A stretch of DNA of 64,000 nucleotides, taken from the NCBI GenBank assembly GCA_030062745.1, contig CP099842.1:31782901-31846900 (forward strand), written 5' to 3'. This DNA is from Capitulum mitella. Taxonomy: Eukaryota > Arthropoda > Thecostraca > Pollicipedomorpha > Pollicipedidae. Shown here in pieces: positions 53,998 through 64,000 of the stretch (position 1 is the stretch's first letter; every line of letters starts with the position of its first letter). The notes under the pieces are model-generated. The model did not search any database. It had not been told where the DNA came from and was given only the letters and a program-made list of their open reading frames with translations. The position numbers and the translations under genes are program-made.

Positions 53998-56900
53998 GCG
54001 CCAAGACCCACCGCGCCGGCCGCCGCCCGGAGAGCATTCCCGGCCTCACGCTGCCAGCCCGGCCGCCCTCTGCTAACAAGGTAATGCAGCGTCGGCCCGC
54101 ACGGGCGTTAGATAGCTCAGAGCGCGCGCACGGTATGTAGACGTTCGTCGTGTACGTGGCGACGTAGCGGTGGTGTCAGTCGCTTAACGTTCGCTGGAGC
54201 CCCTCGTGGGCGATAGTGGGCGTGTGTTGTTATTGTTTGTTGCGTGACTATATTGTGCTTCGTTTATAGCTACCTATATCTGGTTCCTCGCAACGGTCTT
54301 CACAGGAGCCGGAGACCGGCGGCAGGTCGAGGTAACGAATGCAAACGTGTGGCCAGCCGTGTGTACTATAGTGTCCCTGTCGCCGCTAGGCGGCGTCTAA
54401 TCCCGGTGTGCTCCGCGTCATGGAGAGATTGCGGTGACAGTCTTGTTCACCGCGTACGTTTAAGGATTCGCGAGTGCGGCGTCTCGTTTATTCCATTTAC
54501 TGGTGTCGTGTAGATGTGGCCCGGCCTGTGACCTTGCCGTGCGCAGTGTCTCCCGTCGGTGTGCAGCGGAGCGTCCTGAAGAGACCGCACCGTCGGCCGC
54601 TGCCGAAACGCACCTCGTCCCGCTGACGACCGGGTGGCTGGGCAAAACCGCGCTCCGTCGCAAGAGGCTTAGATGCGAAGCCAGTTTGCCGTGTCGAAAT
54701 GAGTGTGCATTTCACTCCAGAAGCTTGCTATAGGGCACAACAGCGTCATTACTTGGCGCTCTTCTAAGAGTTGGGTTATCATCTCAGGGCATGTAGCATG
54801 ACTTCTTTAGCGTTCGTTTCATGGATTAACTACCGGCCTTACTTGAATGTGAATTTCAGTTTACCTCTGAAGCTGCTATTCGAGGCAGCCCCCAGAATCC
54901 GAGTACAATGACTCATATATGGAATGCCTTGAGTCATCGCTCCTCATGCCCGGAAAATGTTATGATCCTTGTAAATTAAAGGCGGGATGCCTCCTTTGTA
55001 TTATCAGCCGCTTATTCGAACAGGTCTGGTGTGCTTCTTGCAGTCGGCTGGCGATGTGCACAATGGCGGTTTGTCTCGTGGTGTCGTGTTTAGCGCAGGC
55101 GCGTGTGGTGCACAAGGCCGGGCGACCTGCTCGGCGCCCAGCGGCGGATGAACACTCCGTGCGGCCGGCCATTCCTCCCAACGTTCTTGCTGTCGCCGTG
55201 GGCCGGTTGTGAAGCAGCCTAATAACGCCGCTGCTCATGGACATGAAGCACTCGTTTGAGACGTCGGCTCGCCATGAGGTAATCGTGAAAGGTTTTTAAT
55301 GCTACTTCAAACACTGTACCGTGCTCATGAGTGTGCATGTAATAAAAGCAAAGCAGGCGTTTCCGGGGCAGATGTCCTCGGGAGTTTGGCGGCGCCGGCC
55401 GGAGGTGGGCCGCGGCTGCGCTCGTGCGCTGCTCCGTGCCGCGGCGTCTGAGACGGCCGGGCCGTCCACCGGCCGGCGCTGGCGGCTCCCTCGGAGGCCG
55501 ACCTGGGGTGTTCGGCCGCCGCGAACGCCGGGCCAGCTGTCGACGCCGATACGACCCTCCGCTCTCGATCTTATCTGGCAGCTGAGCCGTCCGGCGTTCC
55601 GCTGCCACGCTTCTGCCGACGGCTCGGGAAGGCGGCACGACCGCAGATTTTCCAGGTGTGCTGCGGAATTAAGCTCGTGATCTGTGGTCCTGATACTCGA
55701 CCCGTCATCGTTAGGGTCATTCGGAGCGCAGCACTGTACTGTTTCAGTGCTCTGAAATAATCGTGAGTGGATGGAAAACTTTGCCCGGTCACTTTCGATA
55801 AAGTGGCCTGAGCACGTGATTCATGGCTATCGGCACTGTAGTCATGCTGACGTCCAGCTGTCCTGCGGCATGGTCAGGGAGAGAACAAACGACGTTTCAA
55901 GCCATGCAGGTCTGCGATTCACTTGCAACGACGCCTTCCGCCCCAATGGTGTTTGACATTCGCCCAGATTGCGCCGCTCCCAGACGCCGGGAAGTGGGTG
56001 TCCGGTCACGTCTGTTACCACGGAATCTTATATCTGTGCGCGTTCCTGTGTGGCCTGAGGCACGCTGCACGTCCGGGCATTTAAATTTGCGCATCTGGCC
56101 CAGGCGCTAATTGCCGGGTACTGCCGTGCTGGGCATTGCTGGGACGGTAGCCATGACGTGTTGGTGCGCGTGCTCTACTTTGCTATTAGAACGTGTTTAA
56201 GGCCGGGCAGTTGGCCGCGCCCTCTGTTGGATTACCGGCTTGTCTGATGTCAATCTTTTCTGCCGCGCTGTGAACACATTGGCCTGTTGGCGATGTCCTA
56301 TCTCGATTGGCAACAGAAACGCCAGTGGCCTTTGCGCAGGCACCTCGAGACTCGACGTGTGAAGCATGGCGCGTACTGAGATCCGGATTCATTGGACCCG
56401 CTTTAAAATGCTGAGTTATCCAGGCCCACGAAAAAAAGCAGCACGTGGTGGAGAAAAGGCGAGAGTAGAAAAGGTTGCAATCCAATGGGTAGACATTTTA
56501 CGTGCCGCTGCCGTGTGCCTGCTGCTTCAGGAAAAACGTAAGTCTCGCCACATCGCCAACGCATCTCCAGAAGAGTCGTGTCGACTTCCAAACTGGGGCA
56601 GCGCTGGCACCCGACGCAAAACCGAAACCACAAAACCTATTCGGAACATCCTCGACGAGCTATCAGCAGGCATAAAAACTGCCGGCTTTTAGAACGGCAC
56701 TGCTCACAGTGCCCAGAAAGCGCGCAGTGTGGTGCGGGTGCACTGAGGGCGTTAGACCGCAGGAACGGCGATACAGCTAAAGCTCCATGCTGCGGGTGCG
56801 CAAAGCTTAAATGTCAGATTATCATGTGAACGGTACAACCTAGTCGTAGCTCCTTTTGTCGATGGATCAAAATGTTCGCGAGGCCGTTGAATACCTGCCT

Positions 56901-59900
56901 TTAATGTACTGCATCTTTTTTCATGCATGCAATGGCATCCATCATGTTGTCATACTGCATTGCCAGGTTCCCAGTAACTCCAATGACCCTGAAACATTGC
57001 GACTATCCGATCGGTCTGTTTCCGGCGTATTTCCAGAGTGACGCATCTCGCATAATGGTATTGCATCGTGGCCTCCGCCACCCTTGACCCGTTGTATGAT
57101 TCATTCACCGTCATGATGTCTGTTTTCGTCAGGAAGCGAACGATCCCTCGAACAGTGCACGCTCGGTGACTCGGTGATCGACTCGGTGATCGACTCGGTG
57201 ATCACGGTGGCAGACCCACAGAGGCAGAATGCACGGTGGGCCCGATGTGTCGCTCGCCGTCAACACCAGGACTGACGTTGTCGCCCCGAGCCGTGCCGGG
57301 GCGTGGCCGGTTCGGCCCGGACCGCGTCACCGGTACAGGGTGTACCGCCGCCGCCGCCGGCGCGCTGGTGACTCACGCTCACTCCCGGGAGGTCGTTGCG
57401 CCTGTGCAAACCCAGCCGGAACGCCGCCGCGCGGGCTGCGCGGCGGCGCCCTTGCCGCGGCGGCGTGCAGGGCGGCACGCGTTGCGGCCGGTAGTTGCCG
57501 CCCGAGCCGCGCCGTCCGGACGACGCGACAGCTGCTCGCCGGATGAACTGCGATGCGTCACCCGTGTCGCTGTCTCGCACGTGCTGGTATCCCGGGAAAC
57601 GTTACCACGCGCAATGGTCGGGCAATGGGGAGGTCGGGACTGTGCACCCGACACGACGAGTGCTGCAATCGTCCAGATGCTTTGACATCGGTGGAGTAAG
57701 AGGTAAACGTAATGATCCCGGCGGCGGAGGCTCCCTGTTCCTGTTATTACAAATGAATTAGACGATAACGCTTCCTTTCCGATTTTTCCGTCATTCATAT
57801 CCTTCCTTGGTCTTATCTTCCTCTATCACGGATCGGCCTTCAATCCATCCCCGCATGCACTGAGGGCCATTGTGCTTTCCAACGCCCGATAGCACTTATA
57901 TCTCGTCGCATGCAACCATCGACAACCTTCGGAGTCGAAGCCAGGCATCCCAGCCGGCGGGAGACCCGGCGTCGCGGCCGCCGGCCGCAGCGGCTGAGTT
58001 TTGGCCGTGGCCGTGGGCCCCGACACCCGGGCCGATCGATGCCGACGACGGCTTCGATCGAGAGCACCGGACGTGCCCACGGCCGCCGCCGCCGGCCGCG
58101 GCGTGCTGTGACGTCACGCCGGGCGGCGTGCGCGGCGCCGTGTCAATAAGCCCGCGGCGAATGCGCCGCGCGCGCGTCCCGCCCGAGCGCGCCGCGACAG
58201 ACCGATAGCGCGTAACAGGCGGCACAAGGTCACGGGCCCCATCGATTTTCCGCCGGCCGGCCGATCCGAGACCGTGCCCGTCCGTGACTGCTCAGGCGGC
58301 TCCTCCGGCCTCCGACAAGGACCTGTTGGCTGGTGGACTACAGGGCCGGGGCACGGCAGCCAGTCGCCAGCTTTCCTGTCCTGCGCTGATGCCATGTTAC
58401 CTATCATACCATGTCGTTTCCCAATGCACTCCGAATTCCTCACGCAAATCACAGACCGAGCAAGAAGGCAGCCTGTCCAACGGCTCGACCTCGACCTACG
58501 CAAAGTCTCGGTCTTTCAGACGTACATAGAAGGAACGAAGAATATCATGGTTGTGGGAACCATTAAAAACGGACATTTTTTCCTCACCGCAACGCCAAAG
58601 GCGTAAGACTAGCCGGTGGCGCGAAAAAGAAATGGACACAGTCAGGCGTACGAGATCTCTTCTGCAGTTGGGGGTGGGTGGGTGAGAAGCATTTTGGGTC
58701 AGTTCTTTCCAGTCAACGCCCATATAAGGTCAATGATAAATTTAAAAAAAGTTGAGGGGGCTGAAGCCCCCTGGCTCCATGGCTCCCGCACCTATGGACA
58801 CAATGCCATCGAAACTGGAATTCACCCTTATTCTCATATCCTGGTTTTGCTCCTGTTTACGTGATCAATGCTCTGTAACTGGTGGCTCATGCAATGCAGT
58901 GGCGGACCTGTCAATTTCCTCCGCATTTGCGCTCGCTTTACAGCAGGTACGCGCGGTACAACAGGTCACTGCGATACAGCATAGCAGATCTAGCTATCTT
59001 AATACAGCATGCATATTGCGCAGGTTGGAACTGCATGATTCGCTGACTATCCTGGCCTTGTCATAAATGAAAGGACTTTCATGGAACTCTATCTGAGAAA
59101 ACCCGATGGGTTGTTTAAATCAAAATTGTAAAGTGTGTCAGTAGCAGGACTTTACTAGTCATTTCATTCTTTATTATCTTTATCATGTGAGAAACCGTTA
59201 TACCATTTCATAATGCTATGCTCTTTGTTCAGCGATTATTGGTAAGCTGGCTAGCTATTATTGGTAACTTAAATTTATTGATCAAGACTTCCAAGAGAAG
59301 ATTTCCAGCTCCGACGCAACTCAGACATTTTCGGCTCACCCAATTTTGCAATCTGTGCGAGGGGAATACAACGCTTATTGTGTGCCGGTATTTTGCGACT
59401 ATGTTCGCCGATTTCGTCTCGAAAACGGATTTTCTTTCGCTCCATGTTTAACCACCCGTAGGCCGTACCACAGTTAGGTATGCGATATTAGACAAGTTCT
59501 TTTTTTATTGAGTCCTGTGCTGAGTCGCCATTTAGGCATTTCCATTTTCATGGCCAAACTAAGATTACAGGTGGGGTTGGCCTGATGGGCAGCATTTTGC
59601 ACCTACATGCTTTGGAATTATTTTTGTGATGCTGTTTGAAATGGAACACATGGAACCCAATAAAATGAAGATGGCAAAATGCTTGGTAACAAATCTAATA
59701 ATTTTTGTGGCGTTCTTATGCATTGGTTTATTATGTTAAGAGAGAAAATGTCACCATTGGTGATATCCATTGGATCCAGTGAAGTGAGCTGAATGGTAAA
59801 ATTGGTTAATTTTTCTGTAAAGATGTATGATGTTTAAAGGTGAAATGAGAGAAATGTTTTTCAGAATTTCCTGCTAATCCAAAAAGGCAGATATTTTGGA

Positions 59901-61902
59901 TTTTTTGTTCTGCTGATTCATATGATTGTCATTTTGTAATGATTTTATGGATATTTCATGCATAAAATCATAAGATCATAAAATCACTGCTTTGCATTTT
60001 TTTGCACGTTTTTATGGTTTTATGCACTTTACATGAACAGTTTTTACAAGCTATGACTCAACTGGACTTTGAATGTGTCTAATATGTATCAGATGTACAC
60101 TGTTGCCACAAGGTTCTGTGTCACTGTCTCATTATGATGAGTATTTTCTCCAAGCAAGCATTTTGTTTTTACTTTGTATTGCAGCCCCATATGCTAAATA
60201 GCTGTGTGGTGTACTATTGTGTACAAGACAACTGCAATTATGTTCCAAAGTCTGACCCAGCAAACAGTGGTTAGGGCTTCACTGACAACATTTCGTCATA
60301 AAGTGTCAAAGTTTGCGGTCTTCGAATTCAGCAACTGCGTGCAGTCTGAAGTAACATGTTTCTGCTTTGATGTGTCTGGTAATACAAGCAGACATTTCAT
60401 AAACTCTACATTACTTTTTAGCAGAAAATGGGCAAACTGTCAGGTTTTGTCTTTTGCTTATCATTGTTGTTGTTTATTGGTGTTTTCAGGCATTCCAACT
60501 ACTGATGTCATTTTGTGGCCATGCCATTTACTTATAGGGTCACATCATGTACTTTGAACTCTTTTCACCATTTTACTGCTCTCTTGGCATTATAGTAAAC
60601 CTTATTTGTTTGCTGAACTATAATTGCATTAAAGGCCAAATTTGAAGGATCAGCCTGGTAAAAAAAATAAAAATGAAATGCTGTTTTCAGTCAAGAAAAG
60701 GGCATATGACACATACAATTGCCGGGCATGATACCTTTCTCTACTGGCTGTTGCCACTTTTTTGTTACCATCAAAGTCCATCAGACACGGCTCTAGGACT
60801 AGTGCGGTGTCATCTGCAAGGTTGGCCTGCACTGTCATTCATCAGTTGGTCTGTTGGACAAACGCATGTTGACACGGGGGGCGTCGGCACGTGAGGCGCT
60901 GCTGCTGCCATGCTGCGCCTGATGCAGCACGGGTGCTGGCAGCGGACGTGGCCTTCCCCGCGACTGCTCTGGTCGGGGAGTCGCCTGGGCGAGTGGGGTG
61001 CTTCGTATTGCTCCGGAGCTGCCTGGTGCGGCTGCTAAGCCGCTGCTGCGACGGACCGCGCGCCCTCGTCCGACACACGGACCGCGCGCCCTTGTCCGAC
61101 ACACGGACCGCGCGCCCTCGTCCGACACACGGACCGCGCGCCCTTGTCCGACACACGGACCGCGCGCCCTCGTCCGACACACGGACCGCGCGCCCTCGTC
61201 CGACACACGGACCGCGCGCCCTCGTCCGACACACGGACCGCGCGCCCTCGTCCGACACACGGACCGCGCGGCCTCGTCCGACACACGGACCGCGCGCCCT
61301 CGTCCGACACACTGACCGCGCCCTCGTCCGACACCTCGGCGCGTCATCGAGGAGCTTCCATTTACTGGCGTGCTGTTCCCTGTTGTTTTGCTATTCTGTT
61401 GTGCTGCTATCAGGCTGATGGCACACTAATGTCAGCAGTATTCATGGACGGGATAGGGGGGAGGTATGCGGGATCTGTCGTTCGGCCGGCCGATATCCGG
61501 GCCCGCCCCGCGGCGGTGAGCATGCGACCCTGGCCGGCCGGGGCCGAAGTCTGAGCCGACCGGCCTGGGCGCGGACACGGACTTCAGCGTGCGGCCACGC
61601 CAGAACCAGTCCGTTCTTTGTACGCCTTTTCTCAATAGTCTAGGTCCTTATGCGTTTTGAAATAGCACTTAACAAGGGATTTGATGAGAACTTGGCAACA
61701 AATTGTTCAGGCTCCAGAAGTCCTGTTAAGTCAGGTACTCTAAAGGCAAAGTCAGAGGTCAGGTGGTGTGCCTATTACGCAGTTGTGTGATAGTTAACAT
61801 GACTTTTTCTCATCCGACTTATGGCTGACCCAGGGGCCAAAATGCCAGAAACAATTACTGAAGTTGCTTCAACTCATCTTGTGATGTGTGCATGCATAAC
61901 TT
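53998..61902. other. Gene-poor spacer between dynamin and ALG8
   Basis: No gene recognised in about 7.9 kb. A donor-like AAG|GTAATG at 54081 and AATAAA at 55341 could belong to dynamin's 3' UTR. GC-rich patches at 57240-57560 and 57930-58210 give overlapping low-complexity ORFs only. A 15-base unit (GACTCGGTGATC) repeats near 57165-57205, and AGGGGGCTGAAGCCCCCT near 58755 is a perfect hairpin of transposon type. 59160-60650 is AT-rich and unstructured. Confidence 0.55.
61054..61337. repeat. 26-bp minisatellite, 10 full copies plus a partial
   Basis: Unit GACCGCGCGCCCTCGTCCGACACACG-type, 26 bases, starting at 61054, 61080, 61106 and so on to 61288, with a shortened copy to 61337. Copies differ mainly at one C/T. 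The unit lacks stops in all frames, so 100-175-residue ORFs appear on both strands; because 26 is not a multiple of three each shifts frame per copy, and none is a gene. Confidence 0.95.
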
Positions 61903-62749
61903 ATGGAAACGTTTTCAGATATGGATTCAATCTATGAAGTTTTTATACTGACCAGCTGTATTAAGCTTCTGCTAATACCTGCATAGTAAGTATACATTTG
62001 TATTCTGCAGTCTGCTTTCACGTGTGAAGTCATGTTTTTGGGTAGCTACGTTTGTATATATACATATTTGACATATCTCTTGGATGAATGATTGAATATC
62101 TTGGAAAAGCAATTGTTTGGTTCTTTTTCAACAATATTATGTTTGTTTTTGTTTGTCACTGGTGACTTCGGTGAACATTCTTCAGTCTTTACACGTGCCA
62201 AAGTACACCTGTGTTTCTGTATTCAAGTCGCAGCACGGACTTCGAAGTGCATCGTAACTGGCTGGCCATCACTCATTCCCTGCCTCTGAAGGAATGGTAC
62301 ACAGAGAACACGTCCCAATGGACACTCGACTACCCGCCTCTGTTCGCCTGGTTCGAATACGCGCTCTCGCAGCTGGCCGTCTACTTTGACCCCAGGTCAG
62401 CTCAGAACGGAACTTGCTATTTGGAACTTGCCAGAGCTGCATCGTCGGTCCTCCTGCCATATTGATTGTCGCACGCTCAGAAAAATGTGCCAGTGCAGTG
62501 CGTACATCGGGTTCCAGTAATCGATGTTCATTGTGCATTCCGTCTGGGATGCTTTTGGTGGTGTGTCAATGAATGTTCGTGATTGCGGTTCGGGACTGAC
62601 GTTATGAAGCATTGGGGAAAGCTCCGTCCCTCATACTGTTGCAGGATGCTGAATGTGAAGAACCTGAACTATGCGTCCAGTGAGACGATACTCTTCCAGA
62701 GGCTGTCGGTCATCTGCAGCGACTTTGTTCTTCTCGTGGGTGTAAAAAT
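61903..62749 (+). CDS. ALG8: ALG8, dolichyl-P-Glc:Glc1Man9GlcNAc2-PP-dolichol alpha-1,3-glucosyltransferase (5' exons)
   Basis: Three exons in phase: 61903-61985 (or ATG at 61921), 62228-62395 and 62645-62749, ending at donor GTGAGT with two bases carried over. Exon 1 gives a membrane helix ([18 protein letters not shown]) and the split Tyr of [12 protein letters not shown]. Exon 2 has [15 protein letters not shown] and [17 protein letters not shown], the lumenal acidic-loop signature of ALG6/ALG8 enzymes. Exon 3 has [23 protein letters not shown]. The ER enzyme adds the second glucose to the lipid-linked N-glycan precursor. Downstream exons are not found before the right edge, so the rest must lie outside, or the gene is broken. 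Confidence 0.93.
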
Positions 62750-63614
62750 GTGAGTACGGTCGGACCTAAAAGGAGTGAAGCTCATTGCTCCTCTGGCCGT
62801 CAAACTGTGACTACGATATCCTCTCTCGTTGTAAAGCCGGACATGGAACAATATTAGGGAACACTTTGATAGCCTTAAGCTCGCTTTCGGTTGGAAGAAT
62901 TAATTTCCTGGTGTTCTGAACAGAGCCTCAGCTGGGCTTCGTCACTGTGCGTTTCGTCGGGAACAGCCGACGCTTTCAGATCTTTGCTGCATGGGCCCAT
63001 TTGGGAGGCGAAATACCCGTGATTTAATTTTCCAGAAGCTTTGATAGCTTATCTCAAGGAGCTTCTCAAGGAGCAAGGAGCGTAGCTTCACTCCTGATTC
63101 CGACTACGTTTCGGACAGTTTCTGCATTTTTATCGCAGACGTTGAAGGCTTCCTTATGCCCTGTACATGGCATTCCTGATCTCAATGTTCGCGTTCAGAG
63201 CGGAGCTGGAGGTGCCCTTCCTCCGGCAATTAAATCCGCTGCGCCTCGTAATGGCTCAGCACGTTGCGCTGTCCGTCGGAACGATGTCTGACAGGCACGG
63301 CGTAGCGCTTTCCGTTGGGTTGGGTGTTCAAAGAGCAGCGGCTTGTTCGGAAGTCTGCTCCGATCGGGAGGATCGTGGTTGGGCGGAGTCGGTGCAGCGC
63401 AAGTCAGTGTTTCTGCCGTCTATGCCACGCCGGTGCTGGTGGGCGGGGCCCGGCGCCGCTCCTCAGGGACTCTTGCCGCGGGTCGCCGGCCGGCCGCCGC
63501 GCGCCGGCGCCGGTAGGCGGGGCCTCTCGGCCTCTCCCGGCCCACCCTCGCCGGCCGGCGTCCGTCCGCCGGACCGCCGTCTCCGCTCGTCGGCGGTGGC
63601 CTGCTCGGAGCGCC
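62750..63614. other. Downstream of ALG8 exon 3: intron or intergenic
   Basis: AT-mixed to 63350, then abruptly CpG-rich from about 63400, likely the promoter or 5' UTR of the following channel-like ORF. No ALG8 exon 4 could be identified. Confidence 0.5.
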
Positions 63615-64000
63615 ATGCGTCTCTCCGGCGCCGCTGTCAGCGTCTCGGTCCGCAGCGTCCTGCAGGGCCTCGTGCTGGTCCTGCTCACCTATCTTTGCGT
63701 CCAAAAGCTGCTGGAGTACCTGCGGGAGCCGATCCTGACGCGCGTGCGCCGCTACGACATGCCGCTGCCCAACATCAGCTTCTGTCCGGCCTCGACCGAG
63801 ACGTTCCGCCTGTCGGAGGCGACCTGGCACTGGGCGGCCGGCCGGCGCACCGACCGCCAGCTGGCGGCCGCCGAGCGGCGGCGCCGCGCGCGCGACCACG
63901 TGCTGTTCTGCATGGGCGGCGCCGGCCTGCGACGGCGGCGCTGCTCGGCCGGCGGCGGGCTCGGCCGCTGGGAGACGAGCGTGTTCGCGCCGGGCGTGGT
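63615..64000 (+). CDS. DEG/ENaC-like (amiloride-sensitive sodium channel family) protein, N-terminal part
   Basis: Open frame from ATG 63615 (cgccATGc) through the right edge, 128 codons without a stop. A short cytoplasmic N-terminus is followed by one hydrophobic helix (SVLQGLVLVLLTYLCV), then LLEYLREPILTRVRRYDMPLPNISFCP. This Y-x2-x-P-x2-TRV ... P-x-ISFCP arrangement is the post-TM1 signature of degenerin/epithelial sodium channels (FPAVTIC in canonical members). The following Ala/Arg-rich stretch with scattered Cys would be extracellular. It lies on the same strand about 870 bases after ALG8 exon 3, so it is either nested in an ALG8 intron or a separate gene after a broken ALG8. Family assignment rests on a short motif. 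Confidence 0.6.
   Translation, partial: MRLSGAAVSVSVRSVLQGLVLVLLTYLCVQKLLEYLREPILTRVRRYDMPLPNISFCPASTETFRLSEATWHWAAGRRTDRQLAAAERRRRARDHVLFCMGGAGLRRRRCSAGGGLGRWETSVFAPGV

Noticed and set aside
57229..58225. Overlapping ORFs in GC-rich patches
   Set aside because: Ala/Arg/Pro low complexity in every frame with no motif or conserved splice structure.
60835..61418. Arg/Gly- and Pro/Thr-rich ORFs on both strands
   Set aside because: Produced by the stop-free 26-bp minisatellite.

Overview
The window is animal nuclear DNA. Its genes are split by GT-AG introns, coding exons are GC-rich (strong G/C bias at third positions), and introns and spacers are AT-richer and full of simple repeats, minisatellites and non-autonomous DNA transposons. 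A ZAD-like treble-clef exon near a C2H2 zinc-finger exon points to an arthropod. Composition and gene content suggest a crustacean, possibly a barnacle, but the sequence alone does not prove that.

Layout. 1-8363 (+): PRPF39, a U1 snRNP-associated HAT-repeat splicing factor, truncated at the window's left edge. 8758-13445 (+): an eight-exon AlkB-type 2-oxoglutarate/Fe(II) dioxygenase (ALKBH2/3-like). 15317-16496 (+): LRRC51, two exons, convergent with 16997-17818 (-): DPH5, the diphthamide-pathway methyltransferase. 17.9-22.9 kb: gene-free, with transposon ends and a degenerate minisatellite. 22977-27318 (-): zinc-finger exons (six C2H2-type fingers), a ZAD-like exon and probable 5' exons, most likely one gene. 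29630-48593 (+): a phospholipid phosphatase (PLPP/LPP/wunen family) with three alternative second exons and very large introns. 51499-53997 (+): a complete dynamin with no introns. 54-61.9 kb: no recognisable gene. 61903-62749 (+): the first three coding exons of ALG8. 63615-64000 (+): the N-terminus of a DEG/ENaC-like channel running off the right edge.

The genes are mostly unrelated housekeeping or membrane functions (splicing, alkylation repair or demethylation, diphthamide, lipid phosphate hydrolysis, endocytosis, N-glycan assembly). I see no operon or functional cluster.

Most interesting observations: (1) in two unrelated genes (AlkB homologue and PLPP) a minisatellite has amplified the intron-end/exon-start junction, giving 5 and 9 tandem candidate 3' splice sites; (2) three 152-nt, same-phase PLPP exons that look mutually exclusive; (3) a 31-bp-period intronic array with five perfect cAMP-response palindromes; (4) a 7-bp array of nuclear-receptor half-sites; (5) an AlkB homologue whose HxD metal motif reads HxH; (6) an intronless dynamin with an internal base-composition shift. 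All gene models come from reading splice signals and reading frames by eye; family names come from remembered sequence patterns, not from searches.
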